Under the pieces are notes generated by a model. The model was not told the DNA's origin. It made no database searches and worked only from the letters and a program-made list of their open reading frames with translations. From Saprospiraceae bacterium (GTDB lineage Bacteria > Bacteroidota > Bacteroidia > Chitinophagales > Saprospiraceae), in contig JADKGF010000054.1 in the NCBI GenBank assembly GCA_016717105.1, positions 1 to 64,000 on the forward strand: a DNA stretch of 64,000 nt, given 5' to 3'. This document shows, in pieces, positions 11,815-21,317 of the stretch. Position 1 is the stretch's first letter, and every line of letters begins with the position of its first letter. The translations under genes and the position numbers were made by a program.

Positions 11815-13666
11815 TTAAAGAATGATGACCACTTTTGTCCCTGCGGCATCACCATTTGATAAGTAAAGATCTTCAATTTCTACACTTGCAATGGTGTTGT
11901 TCATTTTTGCATAATTTTTGATACGATCATTTGTTATGTGTAAGCCCATTGATTTATGAGTGTCTTTACGTTTGTGTTTCTTTTTTTCAGCATTCGCCCG
12001 TCCGACACCATTATCTTCAATGACTATTTTTAGTTGATTATTTAATTTGCTAATGTTTATTTGAATTTTGCCTTGGTAATTGATTTTATTAAAGCCATGC
12101 AAAATAGAATTTTCAATGAATGGTTGCACGATCAATGGTGGTATTTTTTCGTTTTCTGGGTAGATATCGGCATCAATATTGAATGTGTATTCTATCATAT
12201 TGTTGAATCGCAGGTTTTCCAATTCCAAATATAATTTTATGGTATCGATTTCTTCGGCAAGAGAAACTTCTCGCATTTCAGAATGATCCAAAATAGCTCT
12301 CATAAGTTTTGAAAACCTAGATAAATAATATGAAGCTTTATCTTTTTCTGATTTTATGATAAAACGATTGATAGAATTGAGCGCATTGAACATGAAATGT
12401 GGATTCATCTGAGACTGAAGCAATGACAGGTTTAGATTGTCTTTTTCTTCACTGAGGTATTTTATTTCTACTTGCTTGAGCAATAGCTCTTCATCCAATA
12501 GCCTTTCTCTTTGATAGTGCTTGTGAATTTTATATCCAATCCCTATCGTGAAAATAATACTTTCTATAATCGCGCCACCTGTAGCAATATGTGCGGAATA
12601 TATCCTTGGTGCAAAATTGGATATAAGCTCGCCAGCCACAAGAAAAACACTGCCTGCCAAAATAAATTGTGCATAAACATTGTATCTGTATTTCCACAAA
12701 TCATAAATAAGGTAAATACCATAAATAGCCATGCCCATTCTCGCAAAGTAGTAATAGGAATAGCTGATCTTTTCTTCACCCATGCCCATTAGAATAATTT
12801 CTGGTATCATCAAAATCAAACCAATTTTGACATATAAATCTGCCTTTTTTTGGAATGGAAGCATTATAGGGCCTATATCTGTAAAGTGCTTGGCAAATTG
12901 TACATAGGTAATGTACAAGCCCATCGCAACAAACATTTTCAGGTAGAACCAGGGAATATATTGGTAACTCCAATAAAAAGTTTGGTATTTGGACTGCAAA
13001 GAAAAATAGCCGCTAATCACAATTACCAGACTATATAGTGCATACCAAAAAAGAGATTTTTCTTCCAGCTTATAAAATAGCGTGAAACCAAGAATAGCAA
13101 TAAGTGAAAATGAACCTAGAATAAATGAGAATATAAAAATCGTTACAATAGATCTTATATATGTGACACCTTCGTAATCTGATGCTGTACTTATCAATGG
13201 TGAAAAATGAGCTGGAAGATGATAATCAGATATCTTTACAATCATCAAATGTGTCCCTGGCGCTACCAAAAAGTAGGCCATATTAGAATAGGAATCTACC
13301 AATAGACTCCTAGGATGCTGGCAAGGAACATACCCACAGCTTACTTGTTTTTGACCATCCAACCAAGCCTCTGCAAAATAAGCTTCGGCCAATATTTCTA
13401 TTGAATTATCCGTATTGTTTTGAACATAAATGGCCATCCAATAATCAGGAAAAGATCTTAATAGTTTGGATGGAATTATTGGGTCTTGGTAGTCTTTTTT
13501 CTAAGAGTTTGGACTGAGCTTCATTATAATGATATGCTTCGTCCATCAATATCCTAAACATCGCCTTGGTCCTAAACATATTTTTATGCAATACCAATGT
13601 ATCAATAGAACAATACACATCGGCAAACTGGAAGCATAATATTATGATCAATAAGACTAGCCTCAT
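11815..13666 (-). pseudogene. LytS/YehU-type sensor histidine kinase, one frameshift
   Basis: Reconstructed as ~617 residues. The signal peptide MRLVLLIIILCFQFADVYC starts at 13666. A 7TMR-DISMED2-like extracytoplasmic domain follows, containing WMAIYVQNN and later SNMAYFLV. Next come about seven membrane helices (7TMR-DISM type) and a His_kinase domain with the phosphoacceptor in QMNPHFMFNALN, the N box PLIVQPFIENSILHGF and the G box IEDNGVGRANA. This kinase family works with LytTR regulators. The frame breaks at the A6 run (plus coordinates 13495-13500): removing one A restores EKDYQDPIIPS, continuing into FPDYWMAIYV. A lone homopolymer indel in an otherwise intact gene suggests sequencing error. 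It converges on the surface gene with only 24 bp between the stops. Confidence 0.8.
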
Positions 13667-14560
13667 GCTATTTTTATATTACACCAATACAAAATCAGAC
13701 TGTTAGATATCAATCGTAAAGATAGAAAAAGTTTGTGCTAATGCCGTGATTTATATTTGAATAGACCTTTTGGGAAAGTAAATGGACAATCTCAAATCGT
13801 TAATGTACATATGGTTTTGAATTCGTGTGTTAATAATAAGACATCGAATGTTCTTTCCAAATGATACCATTCCAAATTTAAGTATATTACCAAACTTCTA
13901 AAATACCACCTTGATCTTTTAAAATAAAATTGGTTGTCGGACAATCAATCATTTTGAATACTAAAAGCAATTGAAGTTCCAGCTAAAATTAACAATTGTC
14001 TAAGGACTTCACAATAAGTTAATTTTAAATTTACAGATGATTCGAAATGAATAACTCAATAAATGTTCAATTTCCAATATTAGGGTATACTCAGTTATCC
14101 TGAAGGTAAATTGATTAAGTTACTAACTAACATTAAAGATTGTAGTTTTTAGAAACTAATTAGACACTTTTAACTATCAATGGCATCTAATTCTTTACAT
14201 CATATTGAATTGTAGCATAATATGATCCTTTTTATATAATTTTGTGAATGTATTTCAAGTGGTGCAAGATATTAAAATAACTGCACATACTTGAATCATA
14301 CATATTCCTAAACAACTCGGCTTTTTCCTTAATATGAAATCAGTTATATATTTTAAAAAACATAAATTACCCTTATTTATTAATTAATTTAGCAATACAT
14401 AAAGGCCTAAAATTTTGGAATGTATTCGATTTCAACATTTTAATAAAAAAATATTTCAAAAATTTATACTCTTTAAATAAAATAATTTTACCTTTGCGTC
14501 TCTTTTTGAAGAAGCATCTGATTTCTTCATTAAAAATCAAAATTTTATAAATTTTCAGTT
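13667..14560. other. 894-bp AT-rich region without genes
   Basis: No credible coding frame, tRNA or repeat on either strand. Near 13717-13724 the minus strand reads TATCTTTA, a one-off match to TAnnTTTG that could serve the kinase gene. The right end holds the rpsL promoter and leader. A decayed gene cannot be excluded, but nothing recognisable remains. Confidence 0.5.
14489..14496 (+). promoter_or_regulatory. TAnnTTTG -7 box of the str operon
   Basis: TACCTTTG followed by CGTC. It lies 64 bp upstream of rpsL and fits the consensus exactly. Transcripts should begin near 14500 with a ~60-nt leader. It is the most upstream promoter visible for the ribosomal cluster. Confidence 0.65.
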
Positions 14561-14935
14561 ATGCCAACTATTAATCAGTTAGTAAGAAAAGGTAGAGAAA
14601 AAGTGGTAATGACCAGCAAATCAAAAGCACTGGAATCATGCCCACAGAAAAGAGGAGTATGCACTAGGGTTTATACCACTACACCTAAGAAGCCAAACTC
14701 TGCACTTAGAAAAGTAGCAAAGGTCAGAATGACTAATGGTATAGAGGTTATTGCCTATATCCCTGGTGAAGGTCACAATTTGCAAGAACACTCTATCGTT
14801 TTGGTAGCTGGTGGTAGGGTAAAGGACTTACCAGGTGTAAGATATACCATAGTTAGAGGAGCTTTAGATACAGCTGGTGTAGCAAAAAGATTGCAGAGTC
14901 GTTCTAAGTATGGTGCTAAAGCCCCTAAAAAATAA
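14561..14935 (+). CDS. rpsL: Small ribosomal subunit protein S12
   Basis: 124 residues, full length, in the decoding centre of the 30S subunit. The loop TTTPKKPNSALRK and the segment GGRVKDLPGVRY are intact. Both lysines linked to streptomycin sensitivity (E. coli K43 and K88) are present, so no resistance substitution is visible there. First gene of the str operon, 34 bp before rpsG. Confidence 0.97.
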   Translation: MPTINQLVRKGREKVVMTSKSKALESCPQKRGVCTRVYTTTPKKPNSALRKVAKVRMTNGIEVIAYIPGEGHNLQEHSIVLVAGGRVKDLPGVRYTIVRGALDTAGVAKRLQSRSKYGAKAPKK

Positions 14936-14969
14936 AAATCATTCAGATCTATAATAATTTTATCGTAAG

Positions 14970-15437
14970 ATGAGAAAAAGAAAGCCAAAAAAGAGAGTCA
15001 TAGCTCAGGATCCAAGATACGGAGATACCTTAGTGACGCAGTTTGTCAATAACATGATGTGGGAAGGCAAAAAAAGTGTTGCCTACTCTATATTTTATGA
15101 TGCTATGGACAAAGTAGAATCAAGAACTAATGAAAATCCGCACGAGATGTGGAAAAAAGCATTAGAGAATGTGATGCCTGCTGTAGAGGTTAGAAGTAAA
15201 AGAATAGGTGGAGCCACTTTTCAGATACCTACCGAAATCAGACCTGCTAGACGTTTATCTATAGGCATGAAATGGCTGATCAGATTTTCAAGGGCTAGAA
15301 GCGGTAAAGGTATGGCAGAAAAACTTTCAGCTGAAATCATTGCAGCAAGCAAAGGTGAAGGTGCTGCGGTAAAAAGAAGAGAAGATACTCACCGTATGGC
15401 AGAAGCCAACAGAGCCTTTGCACACTTCAAGGCTTAA
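14970..15437 (+). CDS. rpsG: Small ribosomal subunit protein S7
   Basis: 155 residues. S7 nucleates folding of the 16S rRNA 3' domain and lines the exit site. The start MRKRKPKKRVIAQDPRYGD, the central RPARRLSIGMKWL and the C-terminal RREDTHRMAEANRAFAH are typical. It lies between rpsL and fusA, as in most bacteria. Confidence 0.96.
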   Translation: MRKRKPKKRVIAQDPRYGDTLVTQFVNNMMWEGKKSVAYSIFYDAMDKVESRTNENPHEMWKKALENVMPAVEVRSKRIGGATFQIPTEIRPARRLSIGMKWLIRFSRARSGKGMAEKLSAEIIAASKGEGAAVKRREDTHRMAEANRAFAHFKA

Positions 15438-15493
15438 TTATTATAACTTACTTACTTTCATTTAAAGAAATATCATCTTTATAACCATATATC

Positions 15494-17653
15494 ATGGCAA
15501 AAGATCTTAAATATACAAGAAATATTGGTATTGCAGCGCACATTGATGCCGGCAAAACTACCACCACGGAGCGTATCCTGTATTACACAGGTATAAGTCA
15601 TAAAATCGGTGAGGTACACGATGGTGCAGCGACAATGGACTGGATGGAGCAAGAGCAGGAAAGAGGTATAACAATCACTTCCGCAGCTACAACTTGTAAT
15701 TGGAATTATCCAACTACTCAAGGTCAGGCTACTCCTGATACAAAACAATATCATTTTAATATAATTGATACTCCGGGTCACGTGGATTTTACTGTAGAAG
15801 TAAACCGTTCTTTACGTGTTTTGGATGGATTGGTTTTCCTTTTTAGTGCAGTTGATGGTGTAGAACCTCAGTCTGAGACAAACTGGAGATTGGCAGAAAG
15901 ATATCGAGTTCCTAGTATTGCATTTGTAAACAAAATGGATAGATCCGGAGCGGATTTCTTCAATGTTGTAAATGATATTAAGGAAAAACTAGGTGCTAAT
16001 GCTATTCCGTTACAAGTGCCTATCGGAGCTGAAGAGAAATTTAAAGGCGCTGTTGACCTTATTACAAATATTGCCATGGTATGGAATGAAGAAGACCAAG
16101 GCATGACTTATAAAGTAATAGATATACCTGCTGATATTGCAGACACAGTAGCAGAATATAGAGCGAAACTTATAGAAGCTGTCGCTGAATATGATGTAGA
16201 ATTAATGGAGAAATTCTTTGAAGATCCTAATTCTATAACTGTGCCAGAGATCAATGCTGCAGTTAGAGCTGCAGTGATGGACCTAGCATTTACACCAGTA
16301 ATGTGTGGATCAGCATTCAAAAATAAAGGAGTGCAAGCTGTACTTGATGCAGTATGTGCATTTTTACCTTGTCCGTTGGATGTAGAAGGTATCACGGGTG
16401 TTAATCCAAAGACTGAAAAAGAAGAAGTTCGTAAGCCATCAGTATCTGAACCTTTTGCCGCATTGGCTTTCAAAATTGCAACTGACCCATATGTAGGAAG
16501 ACTTGCATTCATGAGAGTTTATTCTGGTGGTCTTGATGCAGGTTCTTATGTATTGAATACTAGATCAGACAACAAGGAGAGAATATCCAGACTTTATCAA
16601 ATGCACGCCAATAAGCAAAATGCTATCGAACGTGTAGAAGCGGGAGATATTGCAGCAGGTGTTGGTTTTAAAGATATTCGTACAGGTGACACATTATGTG
16701 ATGAAGCTCATCCTATTGTTTTAGAGAGTATGGTTTTCCCTGAACCAGTAATTGGATTAGCTATAGAGCCTAAAACTCAGAAAGATTTGGATAAATTAGG
16801 TATGGCTTTGAATAAGTTATCTGAAGAAGATCCAACATTTAGAGTTAAATACGACGAAGATACCAATCAAACTGTCATTAGTGGTATGGGTGAGTTACAC
16901 CTTGAGATCATTGTAGATAGATTGAGACGTGAATTTAAAGTGGAAGTCAATGAAGGAGCACCACAAGTTAATTATAAAGAAGCACTGACATCAAGCGTAG
17001 AACACACTGAAAGACTTAAAAAGCAATCAGGTGGATCGGGTTTGTTTGCGCAGATGTCTTTCGAATTGGGACCTGCTGATCAGGCGTTTCTTGATTCTGA
17101 AGATTTCAAATCAGGGAAGACAAAGCTTCAGTTTGTAAACGATATTTTTGGTGGATCTGTACCAAAAGAATATTTCGGTTCTATTGTAAAAGGATTTACT
17201 TCTATGATGGACAATGGAATACTTGCAGGCTACCATATTGATAGTATGAAGGTTAGACTGTATGACGGTCAAACACACGCAGTTGACTCAAAACCATTAG
17301 CATTCGAATTGTGTGCTAAGGAAGGATTTAAAGAAGCGGCTAGATTGTGTAATCCGGTTTTATTAGAACCTATTATGAAGCTTGAGGTAGTATCTCCTGA
17401 TGAGTATGTAGGATCTGTGATTGGAGACCTTAACCGTCGTCGTGGACTTCCTAAAGGTCAGGAATCACGTTCAGGTGGAGCTGTTGGTATTCAGGCAGAA
17501 GTTCCATTAGCGGAGATGTTTGGTTACGTTACGCAATTGAGAACGATAACTTCAGGACGTGCATCAAGCAGTATGGAGTTTAGTCATTTTGCACCTGCAC
17601 CAAAAGGTATTGCGGACGCAGTAATAGAAAAAGCAAAAGGAGCGAAAGCTTAA
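15494..17653 (+). CDS. fusA: Translation elongation factor G
   Basis: 719 residues, the usual EF-G length. The translocase GTPase has its P loop in AHIDAGKTTTTERIL, switch I region RGITITSAATT, the G3 motif DTPGHVDF and the G4 motif NKMDR. Domains II-V follow in order, ending with the domain IV/V region around RRRGLPKGQESRSGGA. A strong hairpin 14 bp after the stop closes the str transcript. tuf, which follows fusA in proteobacteria, is absent. Confidence 0.97.
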   Translation: MAKDLKYTRNIGIAAHIDAGKTTTTERILYYTGISHKIGEVHDGAATMDWMEQEQERGITITSAATTCNWNYPTTQGQATPDTKQYHFNIIDTPGHVDFTVEVNRSLRVLDGLVFLFSAVDGVEPQSETNWRLAERYRVPSIAFVNKMDRSGADFFNVVNDIKEKLGANAIPLQVPIGAEEKFKGAVDLITNIAMVWNEEDQGMTYKVIDIPADIADTVAEYRAKLIEAVAEYDVELMEKFFEDPNSITVPEINAAVRAAVMDLAFTPVMCGSAFKNKGVQAVLDAVCAFLPCPLDVEGITGVNPKTEKEEVRKPSVSEPFAALAFKIATDPYVGRLAFMRVYSGGLDAGSYVLNTRSDNKERISRLYQMHANKQNAIERVEAGDIAAGVGFKDIRTGDTLCDEAHPIVLESMVFPEPVIGLAIEPKTQKDLDKLGMALNKLSEEDPTFRVKYDEDTNQTVISGMGELHLEIIVDRLRREFKVEVNEGAPQVNYKEALTSSVEHTERLKKQSGGSGLFAQMSFELGPADQAFLDSEDFKSGKTKLQFVNDIFGGSVPKEYFGSIVKGFTSMMDNGILAGYHIDSMKVRLYDGQTHAVDSKPLAFELCAKEGFKEAARLCNPVLLEPIMKLEVVSPDEYVGSVIGDLNRRRGLPKGQESRSGGAVGIQAEVPLAEMFGYVTQLRTITSGRASSSMEFSHFAPAPKGIADAVIEKAKGAKA

Positions 17654-17666
17654 CATATAAATGGAA

Positions 17667-17694
17667 AGATCACTAAATGAAGATTTGGTGATCT
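17667..17694 (+). terminator. Hairpin terminator after fusA
   Basis: A 12-bp stem (AGATCACTAAAT against ATTTGGTGATCT, one G-T pair) with a GAAG tetraloop, 14 bp past the fusA stop. T tracts follow from about 17711, somewhat far from the stem. It separates the str genes from rpsJ, which has its own promoter. Confidence 0.6.
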
Positions 17695-17762
17695 AATCCA
17701 TTGAAAATGAATATTTTTTTTATTTTTTTTTCAATTTTATTTTAAATATTTAATAAGAGTGT

Positions 17763-17770
17763 TATCTTTG
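17763..17770 (+). promoter_or_regulatory. TAnnTTTG -7 box of the S10 operon
   Basis: TATCTTTG followed by CGCCC, 39 bp upstream of rpsJ and exactly on consensus. It lies downstream of the fusA hairpin. Confidence 0.65.
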
Positions 17771-17809
17771 CGCCCTCTTAAAAAATAGAGTTAATTTTAA
17801 CATTAGGTT

Positions 17810-18118
17810 ATGAATCAAAAAATCAGGATAAAACTCCGTTCTTACGATCACAATTTGGTAGATAAAAGTACTGAAAAGATTGTAAAAACGGTTAAAAACA
17901 GCGGTGCTGTTATTTCCGGTCCGATTCCGCTGCCAACAGAGAAGGAAGTATTTACGGTATTGCGTTCCCCGCACGTAAACAAAAAATCTCGAGAGCAGTT
18001 CCAGCTAAGGACCCACAAACGCATAATCGAGATTTTTACACCAACTCAGAAGACAGTAGATGCGCTATCTAAGTTAGAGCTTCCGAGTGGTGTTGATATC
18101 CAGGTTAAGCTCACATAA
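17810..18118 (+). CDS. rpsJ: Small ribosomal subunit protein S10
   Basis: 102 residues, full length. S10 is in the 30S head and, in other bacteria, is also the NusE antitermination factor. The start NQKIRIKLRSYDHNLVD and the segment GPIPLPTEKEVFTVLRSPH are typical. First gene of the S10 operon, with an 88-bp gap before rplC that contains a weak 6-bp hairpin but no T tract. Confidence 0.96.
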   Translation: MNQKIRIKLRSYDHNLVDKSTEKIVKTVKNSGAVISGPIPLPTEKEVFTVLRSPHVNKKSREQFQLRTHKRIIEIFTPTQKTVDALSKLELPSGVDIQVKLT

Positions 18119-18206
18119 TTGCTGGATTTATTTTTATTTTTAGATTCTGAAAATAATAGAATCACCTAAAGTAACATTTTGAGTGGTTTAGTTTAAAAAT
18201 TTAATC

Positions 18207-18827
18207 ATGAACGGATTAATCGGAAAGAAGATTGGTATGACCAGTATTTTCGATGCCAGTGGTAAGAATATTGCTTGCACTGTTATCGAAGCTCAACCTA
18301 ATGTCGTTACTCAGGTAAAGACAAACGAAACTGATGGCTATGATTCCGTCCAGCTCGGATATGGTGAAGCAAAAGTAAAAAATACATCTAAAGCACTTCA
18401 AGGCCATTTTGAAAAGGCAGGTAGCACTCCAAAGCAAAAAGCAGTGGAATTTAGAAATTATCCTCTTGATAAAAAATTGGGTGAAGAAGTTGTGCTAACT
18501 GAAATTTTTGCTGAAGGTGATAAGGTTAGTGCTGTGGGTACTTCCAAAGGAAAAGGTTTCCAAGGTGTTGTAAAAAGACACCACTTCAATGGAGTAGGCC
18601 AAAGTACACATGGTCAGCATAACAGGCTTAGAGCTCCTGGATCTGTCGGTGCATCAGCTTGGCCTTCACGGGTTTTCAAAGGTGTAAGGATGGCCGGAAG
18701 AATGGGAAATGAAAGAGTTAAGACAAAGAATTTGAAAATTGTAAAACTTTTACCTGAGATGAACTTGATATTGATTCAAGGTTCAGTTCCAGGCCATAAA
18801 GGTTCTTTTGTAATCATTGAAAAGTAA
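18207..18827 (+). CDS. rplC: Large ribosomal subunit protein L3
   Basis: 206 residues. L3 starts 50S assembly and reaches towards the peptidyl transferase centre. The start GLIGKKIGMTSIF and the loop region GQSTHGQHNRLRAPGSVGA are typical; the loop holds the Gln methylated in other bacteria. Only 5 bp separate it from rplD, so they are co-translated. Confidence 0.96.
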   Translation: MNGLIGKKIGMTSIFDASGKNIACTVIEAQPNVVTQVKTNETDGYDSVQLGYGEAKVKNTSKALQGHFEKAGSTPKQKAVEFRNYPLDKKLGEEVVLTEIFAEGDKVSAVGTSKGKGFQGVVKRHHFNGVGQSTHGQHNRLRAPGSVGASAWPSRVFKGVRMAGRMGNERVKTKNLKIVKLLPEMNLILIQGSVPGHKGSFVIIEK

Positions 18828-18832
18828 GAAAG

Positions 18833-19462
18833 ATGAAACTCGATGTATTAAATATCCAAGGTCAGAATACCGGCAGAAGTATTGAATTGCCTGAGTTTGT
18901 ATTTGGCATAGAGCCTAATGCTCATGCAGTATATCTTGCTGTAAAACAATATAATGCAGCCCAAAGACAGGGCACTCATAAGGCAAAAGAAAAGTGGGAG
19001 ATAGCCAGAACTACCAAGAAACTTAAAAGACAAAAGGGTACAGGTACTGCAAGAGCAGGATCTATGAAGTCTCCTGTTTTTAGAGGTGGAGGTAGAGTTT
19101 TTGGTCCAAAACCTAGAAACTATTCTTTTAAACTGAATAAGAAAGTAAAAGAGTTAGCACGAAACTCTGCTTATTCTGATAAGTTTGCAAATGGTGGATT
19201 GATTGTTATCGAAGATTTCAATATATCAACTCCAAGCACAAAAGAATTTAAGCAGATACTAAGCAACTTGAAAGTTTCAGGCAAGTCTTTAATGCTAACG
19301 TCAGAGCTATCACAAAATGTGTATTTATCTGGTAGAAATCTTCCTAAAGTAGTGGTTAGTACTGTAAAAGATACTAATACCTATCAAATAATACATTCTG
19401 ATGTAGTTATAATTTCAGAAAATTCCGTAAAGCACCTTAGTGCAATTTACGAACAACAATAA
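18833..19462 (+). CDS. rplD: Large ribosomal subunit protein L4
   Basis: 209 residues. L4 lines the exit tunnel; its extended loop is seen as KLKRQKGTGTARAGSMKSP followed by FRGGGRVFGPKPR. In E. coli L4 represses the S10 operon, but no matching leader structure was recognised here. 11 bp before rplW. Confidence 0.95.
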   Translation: MKLDVLNIQGQNTGRSIELPEFVFGIEPNAHAVYLAVKQYNAAQRQGTHKAKEKWEIARTTKKLKRQKGTGTARAGSMKSPVFRGGGRVFGPKPRNYSFKLNKKVKELARNSAYSDKFANGGLIVIEDFNISTPSTKEFKQILSNLKVSGKSLMLTSELSQNVYLSGRNLPKVVVSTVKDTNTYQIIHSDVVIISENSVKHLSAIYEQQ

Positions 19463-19473
19463 ATGATTAGCGA

Positions 19474-19776
19474 ATGTCAAAGAGTATTTTAATTAAACCG
19501 ATTATTTCCGAAAAGTCTGAAAAACTGACTGCTAAGGGAAATCAATACACTTTCGTAGTGGATAAAAGCGCTAATAAGCTGGAAATTAAAAAAGCTGTAG
19601 AAAGCATGTTTACAACAAATGTTGTCGCCGTAAATACAGTTATTGTTCCTGCAAAGCTTAAATCTAGAAATACTAGAGGTGGTGTGATCAGAGGTAGTAT
19701 CAGTTCATACAAAAAAGCATATGTGACTTTGGCTGCTGGCGAGGAGTTGGACATTTACGGAAGTACAGAAGAATAA
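19474..19776 (+). CDS. rplW: Large ribosomal subunit protein L23
   Basis: 100 residues. L23 sits at the tunnel exit and is the docking site for trigger factor and SRP. The start ILIKPIISEKSEKL, the central FVVDKSANKLEIKKAVE and the basic loop KLKSRNTRGGVIRG fit the family. It lies between rplD and rplB. Confidence 0.94.
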   Translation: MSKSILIKPIISEKSEKLTAKGNQYTFVVDKSANKLEIKKAVESMFTTNVVAVNTVIVPAKLKSRNTRGGVIRGSISSYKKAYVTLAAGEELDIYGSTEE

Positions 19777-19805
19777 TAGCTTAATTATTATAAAAGCAAA
19801 AAGCA

Positions 19806-20630
19806 ATGGGAATTAAGAAATTTAATCCAATAACACCGGGACTTAGACAGAAAGTTTCTGTCGATTTTGCCGAATTGACTACATCTAGACCTGAAAAGAG
19901 TCTTACAACTGGAATTCATAAGTCTGGTGGTAGAAATCATGATGGCAAGATGACAATGCGTCAAATTGGTGGTGGTGCTAAGAGAAGATATAGAATAATT
20001 GATTTTAAAAGAGATAAAGAAGGTATTCCTGGTAAAGTTTCTACCATCGAATACGATCCAAATAGAACATCTTTTATTGCTTTAGTAGTATATGCTGATG
20101 GCGAGAAGAGATATATCATTGCACCTGACAAAATTAAAGTAGGTGATGTAATCATGTCAGGAGAAAAAGCAACTCCAGAAGTGGGACATGCAATGTATTT
20201 TTCTGCGATACCTTTAGGTACAGATATTCACGCAATCGAAATGGCACCTGGTAAAGGAGCTGCTTTAGCAAGAAGTGCGGGAACATATGCTACGATGATG
20301 GGTAGAGAAGGAAAATATGCGATTGTAAAATTACCTTCTGGTGAAGTAAGAAGAGTACTTTTGACATGCAAAGCTGTTATTGGCAGAACATCTAACCCTG
20401 ACCACGGACAGGAAGTTATGGGTAAAGCTGGTAAAAGCAGATGGTTAGGAGTAAGATCTAGAGTAAGAGGTGTGGCAATGAACCCTGTGGATCACCCTAT
20501 GGGTGGTGGTGAAGGTAGAGCTTCCGGAGGTCATCCTCGTTCAAGAACGGGAATTATGGCTAAAGGTCAGAAAACCAGAAGTGTAAATAAAGCATCGTCT
20601 AAATTAATTATATCTAAACGTAAGAAATAA
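19806..20630 (+). CDS. rplB: Large ribosomal subunit protein L2
   Basis: 274 residues, full length. L2 is needed for subunit joining and peptidyl transfer. The segment GVAMNPVDHPMGGGEGR carries the conserved histidine near the catalytic centre. The basic tail ending SKLIISKRKK is normal. 9 bp before rpsS. Confidence 0.96.
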   Translation: MGIKKFNPITPGLRQKVSVDFAELTTSRPEKSLTTGIHKSGGRNHDGKMTMRQIGGGAKRRYRIIDFKRDKEGIPGKVSTIEYDPNRTSFIALVVYADGEKRYIIAPDKIKVGDVIMSGEKATPEVGHAMYFSAIPLGTDIHAIEMAPGKGAALARSAGTYATMMGREGKYAIVKLPSGEVRRVLLTCKAVIGRTSNPDHGQEVMGKAGKSRWLGVRSRVRGVAMNPVDHPMGGGEGRASGGHPRSRTGIMAKGQKTRSVNKASSKLIISKRKK

Positions 20631-20639
20631 GATCGTAAG

Positions 20640-20903
20640 ATGGCAAGATCAATAAAAAAAGGACCTTATATACATTTTAAATTACTTGAAAAAGTAGTTA
20701 AGGCAAATGAGTCGAATAAAAAGACTGTAATTAAAACATGGTCCAGAGCATCGATGATTATTCCGGATATGATAGGTCAAACGATAGCTGTGCACAATGG
20801 CAAGACTTTTGTACCAGTTTTTGTAACAGAAAATATGGTAGGTCATAAATTAGGAGAATTTTCACCAACCAGGACTTTCAAAGGTCACGGTGGTAAGAAA
20901 TAA
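20640..20903 (+). CDS. rpsS: Small ribosomal subunit protein S19
   Basis: 87 residues. S19 is in the 30S head and forms a complex with S13. MARSIKKGPYIHFKL and the end GEFSPTRTFKGHGGKK are diagnostic. 35 bp before rplV. Confidence 0.95.
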   Translation: MARSIKKGPYIHFKLLEKVVKANESNKKTVIKTWSRASMIIPDMIGQTIAVHNGKTFVPVFVTENMVGHKLGEFSPTRTFKGHGGKK

Positions 20904-20938
20904 TATAAACACTAAGCAATAGTAAAAAATAATATATC

Positions 20939-21295
20939 ATGGAGGCACTTGCGAAATTAAGAAATTGTCCGATGTCAGCCCGAAAGATGAGACTGGTAGT
21001 TGACAATATCAGAGGAAAGTCGGTGGATGATGCTTTAAATATCTTAAAGTTTACAAATAAGGAAGCAGCTGTTTGGGTAGAGAAATTAGTTTTATCAGCT
21101 GTATCAAATTGGGCAAATAAGGCAGATGCATCCAGTCCAGAAGATTATAGGTTGTTTGTTAAAACAGCTTTTGTAGATGGCGGATCTTCTTTAAAGAGAT
21201 TCAGACCAGCACCTCACGGAAGGGCAAATAGAATCCGTAAAAGAATGAACCATGTTACTATCGTGGTTGAGAATAAAGTTAAAATTGAAGCATAA
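20939..21295 (+). CDS. rplV: Large ribosomal subunit protein L22
   Basis: 118 residues. L22 contacts all 23S rRNA domains, and its hairpin lines the exit tunnel. The segments CPMSARKMRLVVDNIRGKSV and RFRPAPHGRANRIRKRMNH are typical. 22 bp before rpsC. Confidence 0.95.
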   Translation: MEALAKLRNCPMSARKMRLVVDNIRGKSVDDALNILKFTNKEAAVWVEKLVLSAVSNWANKADASSPEDYRLFVKTAFVDGGSSLKRFRPAPHGRANRIRKRMNHVTIVVENKVKIEA

Positions 21296-21317
21296 ATCAT
21301 TATAAAACATCAATTTC

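Noticed and set aside
12511..12792. 93-codon plus-strand open frame within the kinase gene
   Set aside because: It is the antisense shadow of the membrane-spanning part of the histidine kinase.
13667..14560. tRNA or other RNA gene in the large gap before rpsL
   Set aside because: No cloverleaf, T-loop (GGTTCRA) or other conserved RNA pattern could be found on either strand.
18143..18163. Hairpin between rpsJ and rplC as a terminator
   Set aside because: The stem is only 6 bp of GATTCT/AGAATC with no T tract after it, within an operon that must continue.
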